A stretch of 64,000 bases of DNA, taken from contig NZ_CP047026.1 of the NCBI RefSeq assembly GCF_009796785.1, positions 2,896,501 to 2,960,500 on the forward strand, read 5' to 3'. Shown piece by piece: positions 51,289 through 61,462 of this stretch. The position numbers and the translations under genes are program-made. How positions within the stretch are numbered: the stretch's first letter is position 1; the number at the start of each line of letters is the position of its first letter. The notes below the pieces were generated by a model that had not been told where the DNA came from, made no database searches, and saw only the letters and a list, made by a program, of their open reading frames with translations. Origin of the DNA: Polaribacter sp. L3A8 (lineage in GTDB: Bacteria > Bacteroidota > Bacteroidia > Flavobacteriales > Flavobacteriaceae).

Positions 51289-51885
51289 TTAAGTAAATAA
51301 TTTTTTTGTGTCTTTGTAATTTGCTGTAATATACCCTCGTAAATTATTTAGAATAAGATGTTCAAAAACCACCTCGATACCATAAATTTCAAAAAGATTT
51401 TTAGGATCAAAAACAAAGTTTTTAATTCTAGTAAAATACAAATAGCAAAACAAATCTATGTTTAAACTTTTGCGAAGATACTCTTTTTCTATAGCCTCTT
51501 CAAGCAAAGGTTTTAAAGTGTTTTTTATAAAATCGACTTTAAAATCCTCGAAAAGAACATCTGCATTGTGGTAATATTTCTTAATTCCGTATAAGAAAGC
51601 AGGTTGAAAATAGTTTAGATATTGAAAACTATTTTTCTGAATTAAGAGAATTCTTTCTATAGGATCTTCTGTTTTTTTTAGAATTTTACCTACTTCGTGT
51701 AAATATTTATCTACAATAAAACGAACCCCTTTAGAAATGAGTTCGTCTTTATTTTTAAAGTGTTTGTAGATGGTTTTTTTAGAAATACCAAGTTCAGAAG
51801 CAAGCTGATTCATAGAAAAACGCTTGCTTCCAAACTTGATAAAGTTTGTAATAGAACATTCTAAAAGCTCTTGTTTACTAACCAT
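51289..51885 (-). CDS. TetR/AcrR family transcription regulator
   Basis: This 198-residue protein has an N-terminal helix-turn-helix (residues 15-55: FGSKRFSMNQLASELGISKKTIYKHFKNKDELI), the TetR hallmark, and a helical ligand-binding C-terminal part. It is co-directional with and 7 bp after the outer-membrane factor gene, so the operon carries both this regulator and the GbsR/MarR-type one at its head. It may respond to pump substrates. Confidence 0.92.
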   Translation of the reverse strand: MVSKQELLECSITNFIKFGSKRFSMNQLASELGISKKTIYKHFKNKDELISKGVRFIVDKYLHEVGKILKKTEDPIERILLIQKNSFQYLNYFQPAFLYGIKKYYHNADVLFEDFKVDFIKNTLKPLLEEAIEKEYLRKSLNIDLFCYLYFTRIKNFVFDPKNLFEIYGIEVVFEHLILNNLRGYITANYKDTKKLFT

Positions 51886-51892
51886 TTTAATT

Positions 51893-53311
51893 TTACTTTA
51901 AACCACCACCAAGTGCTTCATATAAGTTAACTACAGATTGTAGTTGCTGTAATTTGCTACCAATCACTTTAATTTCTGAACTTAATGCACTTTGTCTAGC
52001 CGTTAGTAAGTCTAGGTAAGTAGCATATCCGTTTTTTAATAATTCTTCAGAATTTTTTTCTGCCTTACGTAAAGCTTCCACTTCGTTTTGTAAGAATTCG
52101 TACTTTTTGTTTTCAGAATTGTAAGAATAGAGTGCATTAGAAACTTCGTTACCGGCAACTAATAAGGTTTTTTTAAACTTTAATAAAGCTTGCTCTTGTT
52201 GTGCAATGGCAACTTCTTTTTGTGTTTTTAATTTTCGTTTATTAAAAATAGGTTGTGTTAAACCCCCAACAATATTAGCAAATAAAGAGTTTGCGTTAAA
52301 TAATTTATCAAAATCTAAACTTTGCAATCCGCCAGAGGCAGTTAAGGTTAAAGAAGGATATAAACTACTTCTAGCAACATTTGTTAACTCGAAAGCACTA
52401 ATTAATCCATATTCTGCAGCCATCACATCTGGACGATTACTTAATAATTGAGAAGCAACTCCTAATTTCATTTCAGAATTTATGGTTTGTTGGTCTAAAC
52501 TACTTCTCTGAATTTGTTGAGGTGCTTTACCTAATAAAATGCTCAACGTATTTTCTGCTTTAAAAAGAGCCACTTCTAAATCTACTTCTAATGCTTTTGC
52601 ATTATTGTATTGTGCAATATTTTGATCTACTGCTACCTGGTTTGTTAAACCTGCGTCTTTTAAAGCTTTAATAGTTTCTACTCCTTTTTTTCTTGTGTTA
52701 ATAGATGTTTTGGTAATTTCTAACTGAGCATCTAAAGCCAAAATACTGTAGTATGTACTTGCAATGCTAGAAATCAATTGCGTTTTTACAGCCTGATGAC
52801 CAGCTACACTTTGTAAAAAAGTAGCTTGTGTTGCACGTTTATTACTACGTATTTTTCCCCAAATATCAGCTTCCCAAGAAAGTGAAGCAGTAACATCCCA
52901 TTGGTCTGTAGATGTATTTGTTAAAAATGAACCAAACTGACTGTTTTTAGATAATTCTTGATGTGTAAGGTTAGGACCAACACTTAAAGTTGGTAAATAA
53001 CCTGCTTTACCTTGTTTTGCATAGGCTTCGGCTGCAACTATTTGTTGTATTGCAATTCTAATATCCATATTGTTTTGCAATCCTTCTTCTATGTATTGCT
53101 GCAAATAGGTATCGGTAAACAAGGTTTTCCAAGATACATCTGCCATAGATATACTATCTGATGGCAAATTATCTGTTCTGTACAAGTTTTCTGTTTCTGT
53201 AACTTCTGGTCTTGTATACTCTTTTGCAACAAAACAACTTTGTAACGTAAAAGCCATTACAGCTAAAACGACTCCTTTTTGAAGGTTTTTGTTTTTTATA
53301 ATTGATATCAT
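51893..53311 (-). CDS. Efflux outer-membrane factor (OprM/TolC family)
   Basis: This 472-residue protein has a lipoprotein leader ending in FTLQSC (cysteine about 26). The duplicated helical-hairpin pattern of outer-membrane factors follows: LQQYIEEGLQNNMDIRIAIQQIVAAEA, ASLSWEADIWGKIRSNKRAT (the family's W-E-(AV)-DxWG signature), VAVDQNIAQYNNAKALEVDLE and LSNRPDVMAAEYGLISA. It forms a trimeric channel through the outer membrane for the RND pump encoded next to it, 2 bp away. Confidence 0.95.
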   Translation of the reverse strand: MISIIKNKNLQKGVVLAVMAFTLQSCFVAKEYTRPEVTETENLYRTDNLPSDSISMADVSWKTLFTDTYLQQYIEEGLQNNMDIRIAIQQIVAAEAYAKQGKAGYLPTLSVGPNLTHQELSKNSQFGSFLTNTSTDQWDVTASLSWEADIWGKIRSNKRATQATFLQSVAGHQAVKTQLISSIASTYYSILALDAQLEITKTSINTRKKGVETIKALKDAGLTNQVAVDQNIAQYNNAKALEVDLEVALFKAENTLSILLGKAPQQIQRSSLDQQTINSEMKLGVASQLLSNRPDVMAAEYGLISAFELTNVARSSLYPSLTLTASGGLQSLDFDKLFNANSLFANIVGGLTQPIFNKRKLKTQKEVAIAQQEQALLKFKKTLLVAGNEVSNALYSYNSENKKYEFLQNEVEALRKAEKNSEELLKNGYATYLDLLTARQSALSSEIKVIGSKLQQLQSVVNLYEALGGGLK

Positions 53312-53312
53312 C

Positions 53313-56300
53313 TTATTCTTCTTCTTTTTGTTGAGAAATAACGGCTGGTTTACTAGAAACTTTTTCTTGTAACCATTGAAATAATATAAATAGTATCGGA
53401 ATTACAAAGACTCCTAAGATAGTACCTATTAACATTCCTCCAACGGCACCTGTACCTATAGAGTTGTTTCCTTCAGACCCTACACCTTTTGCTAATACTA
53501 ATGGCATTAAACCAAGAATAAAGGCAAATGAAGTCATTAAAATAGGACGTAAACGAGATTTTGCTCCATGAATAGCAGCATCTACAATACTTTCTCCATT
53601 TTTACGTCGCTGCAAAGCAAACTCTACAATTAATATGGCGTTCTTGGCGAGTAGACCAATCAACATAATTAAAGCAATTTGAAAATAAATGTTGTTTTCG
53701 AGTCCAAAGAAGTAGGTACTTATATATGCTCCAAATACACCAAATGGTAATGATAATACAACAGCAAAAGGTAATAAGTAACTTTCGTATTGTGCACTTA
53801 ATAAGAAATATACAAATAGAATACTTAAAGCAAAAATAAATGCAGTTTGGTTACCAGCGTTAACCTCTTCTCTTGTTAAACCAGAATATGCAACGGTATA
53901 GTTACTTGGTAATTTTGCAACTTCTTCTTCAATAACTCTAATAGCATCTCCTGTACTAAAACCTTCGTTTGTAGCACCTATTATGGTTGTAGAATTAAAT
54001 AGATTGAAACGTGTTACTGATTGTGGTCCATATACACGTTCTAATTTTACAAACTGTGTAATAGGTGTCATTTCTCCAGAATTTGTTCTAACATACATGC
54101 TATTTAAATCATCTACCGTTGCTCTGTCATCTGGTAGTGCTTGAATATACACTCTAAATTGTTTTCCGAATTTAGAAAAATCAGAAGCATACACTCCACC
54201 AATATAACCTTGTAAAGTAGAGAAGATACTATTAATTGGTACTCCTTTTTCTTTGGCTAAAGGCACATTAATATCCATTTCATATTGTGGATAATTTGTG
54301 TTGAAAGATGATTGTGCGTATTGTACTTCTGGATGCTTCATTAAAGCCATGGCAAATTCTTTATTTGCTTTATCTAAGTCTTTAAATTCTCCACCAAATT
54401 TATCTAGTAAATTTATTTCAAAACCTGCAGAGTTACCAAATCCACGTATACTTGGTGGCGAGAAGAAAATTATTTTTGCTTCTGGCATTGTAGATACAAT
54501 TCCAAATAATTTACCTGTAATGGCTTGTACAGAGGTTGATGGATCTGTACGTTCTCCCCAATCTGCTAGTTTTATAATTCCAAAACCATAATTACTACCC
54601 GCTCCACTAATTAAACTTCTACCTTTAATAAAGTTTACGGCTACAACACCTTCTATACCATTTATTTTTCCATATAAATCTTTAGCAACCGCATTGGTTC
54701 TATCTAAAGAAGCACCTGCAGGTAACTCTATATTTGCAAAAATAATTCCTCTATCTTCATTAGGTACAAATCCTGTTGGTGTATTTTCAGTTGCCCAAAA
54801 GATTCCAACAACGGCTAAAACTAATAATAAAACAGGTATCCATTTTCTTTTGTATAAGAAATGTAGCGATTTACCATATCTTTCTACTGTAGCGTTAAAA
54901 CCACGATTAAATAAGGTGTAAAAACGTTTTAAAGGACTTTTTCTTTGTAGTTCTTCATCTTCTTTATGTGTTTTTAATAATAAAGCACACAAGGCCGGAC
55001 TTAAAGTTAATGCGTTAACTGCAGAAATAAGAATGGCAATAATTAACGTAACTCCAAATTGCTCATAAAATACACCCGTTGGTCCTGTAATAAAAGTTAC
55101 TGGAATAAATACAGCTGCCATTACCAAAGTAATAGATATAATTGCACCAGAAATTTCGTTCATGGCTACCAATGTTGCTTTCTTCGGATTTTTCTCTCCT
55201 TCATCCATCTTTGCATGCACTGCTTCTACAACCACAATAGCATCATCTACCACAATACCAATGGCGAGGACTAATGCAAATAGTGTTAATAGGTTAATAG
55301 AGTATCCAAAAATATTTAAGAAAAAGAAGGTACCAATAATAGAAACGGGTACTGCAATTGCAGGAATTAACGTAGATCTAAAATCTTGTAAGAATAGAAA
55401 TACTACTAAGAATACCAATAAAAAAGCTTCCATTAAAGTACTAATTACTTTTTCTATAGAGGCATTTAAAAATAAACTGGTATCATAAGGTACAAATACA
55501 TCTAATCCTTCCGGAAGGTCTTTTTTAACGCTTTCTAAAGTTGTTTTAATGTTTTCAATAATTTCTCGTGCGTTAGAACCTTTTGTTTGAAAAATCCCCA
55601 TAAACACAGCAGGATTTCCTTTACTCATTGCGTTAGACGCATAAGATTGTGCATCTAATTCAATTTTAGCAACATCATTTAAACGAAGAAATTGTCCGTT
55701 ACCTAATGCTTTTATAACAATATCTCCGTATTGTTTTTCTTCTTTAAAACGACCACTATAGGTTAATGTATAAGAAAATGCTTCTCCATTATTTTGACCT
55801 AAAGAACCAGCAGCTGCTTCTAAATTTTGTTCTTTTAGAGCGGCTGTAATATCCGAAGGAATTAAACCATAAGCGGCTAATTTTTCTGGTTTTAACCAAA
55901 TACGCATTGCATAATCTTGTTGAGAAAATACACTGACATCTCCAACACCACTAATACGTTGCATTGCTGGAATAACGTTTATTTTTAAGTAATTCTGAAT
56001 AAACGTAGCATCGTAATCTGTATTCTCTGAATACATAGAGATAAACATTAAAGCACTTGTTTCTTGCTTTTGAGTTGTTACACCAGTTTGTATTACCTCT
56101 TGAGGCAGTAATGGCGTTGCTCTAGCTACACGATTTTGTACGTTTACAGCCGCAATATCTGCATCTATTTTTTGATTAAAATAAACGGTAATTTCTGCGG
56201 TACCTGTATTAGATGCCGTAGAAGTAATGTATGTCATTCCTTCTACACCATTTATTTGCTCTTCTATAGGAATAATTACACTTTCTAAAACGGTTTCTGC

Positions 56301-56459
56301 ATTGGCACCAGGATAAGAAGCAATCACTTTAATTGTTGGTGGTGCTATATCTGGATATTCTTCTATTGGTAAGCTTGTAATACTGATAATCCCTAGTACA
56401 ACTATGATAATAGAGATTACTGTTGAAAGCACGGGTCTTTCAATAAATGTTTTTAACAT
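53313..56459 (-). CDS. RND efflux transporter permease (AcrB/HAE1 family)
   Basis: This 1048-residue inner-membrane pump exports drugs or other amphiphiles using the proton gradient. It has 12 membrane helices and two large periplasmic loops in two similar halves. Family marks are the start FIERPVLSTVISIIIVVLGII, SLPIEEYPDIAPP, and the proton-relay aspartates in LALVLAIGIVVDDAIVVVEAV. KNAILIVEFA is in the second half. It is the central gene of the operon. Substrates cannot be read from the sequence. Confidence 0.97.
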   Translation of the reverse strand: MLKTFIERPVLSTVISIIIVVLGIISITSLPIEEYPDIAPPTIKVIASYPGANAETVLESVIIPIEEQINGVEGMTYITSTASNTGTAEITVYFNQKIDADIAAVNVQNRVARATPLLPQEVIQTGVTTQKQETSALMFISMYSENTDYDATFIQNYLKINVIPAMQRISGVGDVSVFSQQDYAMRIWLKPEKLAAYGLIPSDITAALKEQNLEAAAGSLGQNNGEAFSYTLTYSGRFKEEKQYGDIVIKALGNGQFLRLNDVAKIELDAQSYASNAMSKGNPAVFMGIFQTKGSNAREIIENIKTTLESVKKDLPEGLDVFVPYDTSLFLNASIEKVISTLMEAFLLVFLVVFLFLQDFRSTLIPAIAVPVSIIGTFFFLNIFGYSINLLTLFALVLAIGIVVDDAIVVVEAVHAKMDEGEKNPKKATLVAMNEISGAIISITLVMAAVFIPVTFITGPTGVFYEQFGVTLIIAILISAVNALTLSPALCALLLKTHKEDEELQRKSPLKRFYTLFNRGFNATVERYGKSLHFLYKRKWIPVLLLVLAVVGIFWATENTPTGFVPNEDRGIIFANIELPAGASLDRTNAVAKDLYGKINGIEGVVAVNFIKGRSLISGAGSNYGFGIIKLADWGERTDPSTSVQAITGKLFGIVSTMPEAKIIFFSPPSIRGFGNSAGFEINLLDKFGGEFKDLDKANKEFAMALMKHPEVQYAQSSFNTNYPQYEMDINVPLAKEKGVPINSIFSTLQGYIGGVYASDFSKFGKQFRVYIQALPDDRATVDDLNSMYVRTNSGEMTPITQFVKLERVYGPQSVTRFNLFNSTTIIGATNEGFSTGDAIRVIEEEVAKLPSNYTVAYSGLTREEVNAGNQTAFIFALSILFVYFLLSAQYESYLLPFAVVLSLPFGVFGAYISTYFFGLENNIYFQIALIMLIGLLAKNAILIVEFALQRRKNGESIVDAAIHGAKSRLRPILMTSFAFILGLMPLVLAKGVGSEGNNSIGTGAVGGMLIGTILGVFVIPILFILFQWLQEKVSSKPAVISQQKEEE

Positions 56460-56480
56460 GTCTAATATTTTTGTTAGTTA

Positions 56481-57614
56481 CTAGTTTTTAAATAAGATTG
56501 CTACTGGTTTAAGAGCTTCATCAAAAGAAGTTTCTTTAGGGGAAATAGCCATACCATTTCTTAATTTACCAACTCCAGATGCTATAATTTTATCGTTTAA
56601 ATCTACACCAGATGTTACCACATATAAATTATCTATAGTTGCTTTTACCTTAATAATAGAGCTTGTAACTTTATTTTCTTTATCTAACTTAAATAACATA
56701 ATGTTTCCTTGTTGCTCATAAGTTGCTGCTTGCGGAACCACAATGGCATTTTCGTAAACTGTTGGAATTTGAATTTTACCACTATTACCATTTGTTAATA
56801 GTTGGTTAGGATTGTTAAAAACAGCTCTTAAACTAATAGTACCTGTGTTTTTATTTACTTGCCCTGTACTGGTTTCTATTTTCCCTTTTTCGGCATACGT
56901 ACTTCCGTTAGCTAAAACTAAATTAATAGCAGAATAATTAGCTAGTTTTTCTGCTAAGTTTTTACCTTTTGCATTTTGTAAAAAGTCTAAATACTGACTT
57001 TCGTTTAAACTAAAAAAAGCATATACCTTACTAATATTACTAACCGTTGTTAATGGAGTAGGATCTGCAGGACTAACCAATGCACCCTCTCTAAAGTTAA
57101 TAGCACCCACAAAACCATCTACTTGGCTTCTTATGGTACCATAACCTATACTTGCAGAAACACTACTATAATTTGCTTTTGCTTGTGCTAAATTTGCTTT
57201 AGCAGTTTCTAATTGTACTGCACTTATTATGTTTTTTTCTACTAGAGGTATTAATTTGTTAACCTCTACCTGTGCTACATTAATACGAGCTTTTGCTGCT
57301 CCTGCATCTTGACTTAAAGATTGTGTTTCTAGTTGAAAAAGTACTTGTCCTTTGCGTACTTTCTGCCCTTCGTCTACCATTACTTTTTTAACGTATCCAG
57401 AAACTTTTGCTCTTACAGCACTATTTACAATACCTTCTATACTTGTTGGGTATTCTTTATAACCTGTTACTGTTTTAGTTTGCATTGCAATTACAGGAAA
57501 TGAAGGCGCAGGTTGGTTTGCTGCAGCTGTTGACTGTTTTGCATCTTTAGCACAACTTGCAAGAACTAAAAATACGCTTAGTGATAGTAGTGTTAATAAT
57601 TTATGATGTTTCAT
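56481..57614 (-). CDS. RND efflux periplasmic adaptor (AcrA family)
   Basis: This 377-residue protein has a lipoprotein leader (LLTLLSLSVFLVLASC). The biotinyl-like hairpin is EGIVNSAVRAKVSGYVKKVMVDEGQKVRKGQVLFQLE. A coiled-coil segment (AAKARINVAQVEVNKL, QLETAKANLAQAKANY) and a barrel domain with QVDGFVGAINFREGALVSP follow. It links the inner-membrane pump to the outer-membrane factor. The gene is 21 bp upstream of the pump gene. Confidence 0.95.
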   Translation of the reverse strand: MKHHKLLTLLSLSVFLVLASCAKDAKQSTAAANQPAPSFPVIAMQTKTVTGYKEYPTSIEGIVNSAVRAKVSGYVKKVMVDEGQKVRKGQVLFQLETQSLSQDAGAAKARINVAQVEVNKLIPLVEKNIISAVQLETAKANLAQAKANYSSVSASIGYGTIRSQVDGFVGAINFREGALVSPADPTPLTTVSNISKVYAFFSLNESQYLDFLQNAKGKNLAEKLANYSAINLVLANGSTYAEKGKIETSTGQVNKNTGTISLRAVFNNPNQLLTNGNSGKIQIPTVYENAIVVPQAATYEQQGNIMLFKLDKENKVTSSIIKVKATIDNLYVVTSGVDLNDKIIASGVGKLRNGMAISPKETSFDEALKPVAILFKN

Positions 57615-57626
57615 TTTTTACTTCGT

Positions 57627-58130
57627 TTAAATATGGAATTGGTTGTTTATTAATTTTTCTCTTAATGTTTTTACTGAAAATGATGCTTCATCTATAAACT
57701 TAACATAATCGTTGTGAAAACTTAAATCGAATTTATCTTCTTCATTTTCAATTTTTAGACTGTTCTGTTTTTCTTTATAGTCTTTAATTTCTAAATGTAT
57801 TGAGCGTTCTTCTTGCCAATGGCTTATCATTCTATCTACATGTTGAATAATAGTATCTTTATTAATGATAAAATATTTTTTACGATCTCCTGTTTTGGTG
57901 AAATACTCTATTTTATTTAAGTCTTGTAAATGATTTAAATGGGTAGATATGGTACTTTTACTTGCGCATAAAATACTTACCATGTCTTCAAAAGTGGCTC
58001 CTTTTTTACCTGTTAAAATTATATATGCTAAAATACGAGCAGCAACAGGAGCTAACTGTTCCCTGTTTTCTAAATGAACACCTAGTCTTTCTACTAAATC
58101 CATTTTTTTCTTGCAGATTTCTTCTTTCAT
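57627..58130 (-). CDS. GbsR/MarR-family transcription regulator of the efflux operon
   Basis: From ATG 58128-58130 the protein is about 167 residues. It has a winged helix-turn-helix: LAPVAARILAYIILTGKKGATFEDMVSILCASKSTISTHLNHLQDLNKIEYFTKTGDRKKYF. A dimerising helical tail follows. The frame stays open upstream to 58175, which would put the start only 15 bp from the promoter box, so the shorter form is preferred. It heads the efflux operon and lies next to a perfect palindromic operator, suggesting autoregulation and control of the pump. Confidence 0.9.
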   Translation of the reverse strand: MKEEICKKKMDLVERLGVHLENREQLAPVAARILAYIILTGKKGATFEDMVSILCASKSTISTHLNHLQDLNKIEYFTKTGDRKKYFIINKDTIIQHVDRMISHWQEERSIHLEIKDYKEKQNSLKIENEEDKFDLSFHNDYVKFIDEASFSVKTLREKLINNQFHI

Positions 58131-58189
58131 TTTAATTCGTTTTATACTGTTTTTGAATATCAATATTTTATTCACAGTGAAATTCTCTG

Positions 58190-58217
58190 CAAAGATATAT
58201 TATTAGTTCGGAACAAA
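58190..58217 (-). promoter_or_regulatory. Promoter of the efflux operon
   Basis: On the minus strand a TTTG at 58217-58214 and TATCTTTG at 58197-58190 are separated by 16 bases, close to the Bacteroidota -33/-7 consensus. The -33 element lies within the palindrome at 58205-58224. Confidence 0.75.
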
Positions 58218-58224
58218 CCGAACT
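58205..58224. promoter_or_regulatory. Palindromic operator overlapping the efflux promoter
   Basis: AGTTCGG at 58205-58211 and CCGAACT at 58218-58224 form a perfect inverted repeat with a 6-base spacer, covering the -33 element. Binding of a dimeric repressor such as the adjacent GbsR/MarR protein would block transcription. Confidence 0.7.
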
Positions 58225-58252
58225 ATACGAAGTTAATTTATTGTTAAAGAAA

Positions 58253-58276
58253 AAAGCCGATATTTCTATCGGCTTT
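58253..58276 (-). terminator. Hairpin terminator of the 58378 gene
   Basis: AAAGCCGATA at 58253-58262 pairs with 58267-58276 around a 4-base loop; on the minus strand Ts follow. It isolates the efflux promoter from upstream transcription. Confidence 0.82.
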
Positions 58277-58377
58277 AAATTGTGTAAGTAAAAATGTATT
58301 TTAATACTGTATTATAGCTTTTCTATTTAGATTTGCTAAGTATAATGCTATTTTAGTTTGTTTTGGTATTTAAATAA

Positions 58378-58635
58378 TTACCAAGCTTTATAGAAATCTT
58401 CTTTAGAGATTACATCTCCATCACATTCATCAATAGTTAATGTATCTTCACACAAACCACCAAATTGATCTTCAAGATTTTCATCACTATATTTTGTAAC
58501 TTTTCCGTTTGCATAAACGGTAATTTGTTTTAAAACTTCATCTGCATCATTGGTTTCAAAATACCAAGTAGAGGTTCCCCAATCTGCATATTCATCATCT
58601 CTTTCTTCATCCCAAAATTGTGTAAAATAGTTCAT
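58378..58635 (-). CDS. Small acidic hypothetical protein
   Basis: This 85-residue, very acidic protein has many aromatic and charged residues: MNYFTQFWDEERDDEYADWG, then WYFETNDADEVLKQITVYANGKVTKYSDENLEDQFGGLCED. It has no signal peptide. The pattern of a short strand-rich acidic protein is seen in many Bacteroidota genomes without known function. It has its own downstream terminator. Confidence 0.7.
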   Translation of the reverse strand: MNYFTQFWDEERDDEYADWGTSTWYFETNDADEVLKQITVYANGKVTKYSDENLEDQFGGLCEDTLTIDECDGDVISKEDFYKAW

Positions 58636-58774
58636 TATATAACTTATTTTCTTAAAAATGATGTATCATTTTTCATTAGACTTATTGTTTTTTTGTTAAA
58701 ATACATCAAATAAATTAACAAGGATGATTTTATAAATGCATATTTTTCTCTTCGCAAAACTTTTGTTGTGCTAT

Positions 58775-59794
58775 TTATAAAACAGATTTAAATTGCTCTA
58801 AGAAACGTTTGTCGTTTTCATAAAACATTCTAATATCTGGTATTTGATATAATAACATAGCAATACGTTCTATTCCCATACCAAAAGCGTAACCAGAATA
58901 TTTAGTTGGGTCTATGTTTGCATTTTTTAATACATTAGGATCTACCATACCACAACCCATAATTTCTAACCAACCTGTACCTTTTGTAATTCTATAATCA
59001 GTTTCGGTTTCTAAGCCCCAATAAATATCTACTTCTGCACTTGGCTCTGTAAACGGAAAATAAGAAGGACGTAAACGAATCTTAGATTTACCAAACATCT
59101 CTTTGGTAAAGTATAAAAGTGTTTGTTTTAAATCGGCAAAAGAAACATCAGTATCTATATATAAACCTTCTACCTGATGAAAAATACAATGTGCTCTTGC
59201 AGAAATATCTTCATTTCTAAAAACTCTTCCTGGAGAAATAGTTCTTATAGGTGGTTTATTTTCTTCCATATAACGTACTTGTACAGAAGAAGTGTGTGTT
59301 CTTAATAAAATATCTGGATCTTGTTCTATAAAGAACGTGTCTTGCATATCTCTTGCAGGATGATATTCTGGTAAATTTAAAGCGGTAAAGTTATGCCAAT
59401 CATCTTCTATCTCTGGCCCTTCAGAAACGGTAAAACCAATTCTGTTAAAAACATCAATAATTTGATTTTTTACCAATGAAATTGGATGACGAGAACCTAA
59501 ATTAATTGGTTCTGACGGACGTGTTAAATCTCCATAAAAAGATTTCTGACTTGCAGATCCTTCTAAAGATTCACTTAATTCAGCAACTTTTCCTTCTGCA
59601 GACTTTTTTAAATTATTTAATGCCTGACCAAAATCTTTACGTAACTCTGCATCTACATTTTTAAATTCTGCAAATAAGTCTTTCAATAAGCCTTTGCTTC
59701 CTAGGTATTTAATTCTAAAAGTTTCTACTTCTTCTTTTGTAGTTGCATTAAATGCTTTTACATCACCAATCAGTTCTTTTACTTTATCTAACAT
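58775..59794 (-). CDS. pheS: Phenylalanyl-tRNA synthetase alpha subunit
   Basis: PheS is the catalytic subunit of the enzyme that charges tRNA-Phe. The 339-residue protein has a helical N-terminus (tRNA-binding coiled coil). The class II motifs follow: [71 protein letters not shown] and, at the end, [34 protein letters not shown]. The length is normal. pheT is not in the window. Confidence 0.97.
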   Translation of the reverse strand: MLDKVKELIGDVKAFNATTKEEVETFRIKYLGSKGLLKDLFAEFKNVDAELRKDFGQALNNLKKSAEGKVAELSESLEGSASQKSFYGDLTRPSEPINLGSRHPISLVKNQIIDVFNRIGFTVSEGPEIEDDWHNFTALNLPEYHPARDMQDTFFIEQDPDILLRTHTSSVQVRYMEENKPPIRTISPGRVFRNEDISARAHCIFHQVEGLYIDTDVSFADLKQTLLYFTKEMFGKSKIRLRPSYFPFTEPSAEVDIYWGLETETDYRITKGTGWLEIMGCGMVDPNVLKNANIDPTKYSGYAFGMGIERIAMLLYQIPDIRMFYENDKRFLEQFKSVL

Positions 59795-59928
59795 TTTAAA
59801 GGATAATTAAGAGGCAAATTTAATCTTTTTTAAAGAGTTTTAGATTGAATTTTTTAAGAAAACCACAACTCTAACTGAAATCGATTGAAATAAGGGTTTT
59901 TAACATAAGTTTTTTAATCAATTTAATT

Positions 59929-59956
59929 TTGTGATATTTAAAATTACTTATATTTG
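59929..59956 (+). promoter_or_regulatory. Bacteroidota-type promoter of gdhA
   Basis: TTG at 59929-59931 and TATATTTG at 59949-59956 are 17 bases apart, and the -7 box lies 46 bp upstream of the gdhA start codon. Confidence 0.72.
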
Positions 59957-59984
59957 TGTCTTTAGATTTTTATAAAATTCGTAA

Positions 59985-61346
<1,362 letters not shown>

Positions 61347-61367
61347 ATTACAACCTTAATAATATGT

Positions 61368-61399
61368 AAAAGCGCATCATTTTTTGATGCGCTTTTTTT
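61368..61399 (+). terminator. Rho-independent terminator of gdhA
   Basis: A 12-bp stem (AAAAGCGCATCA at 61368-61379, complement at 61385-61396) with a 5-base loop and a T-run lies 22 bp after the stop codon. Confidence 0.9.
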
Positions 61400-61462
61400 A
61401 TTTTATACAATAGTTAAAAACTAAAATTTATATCTTGTGTGTTTAATAAGAAAGCAACTAAT

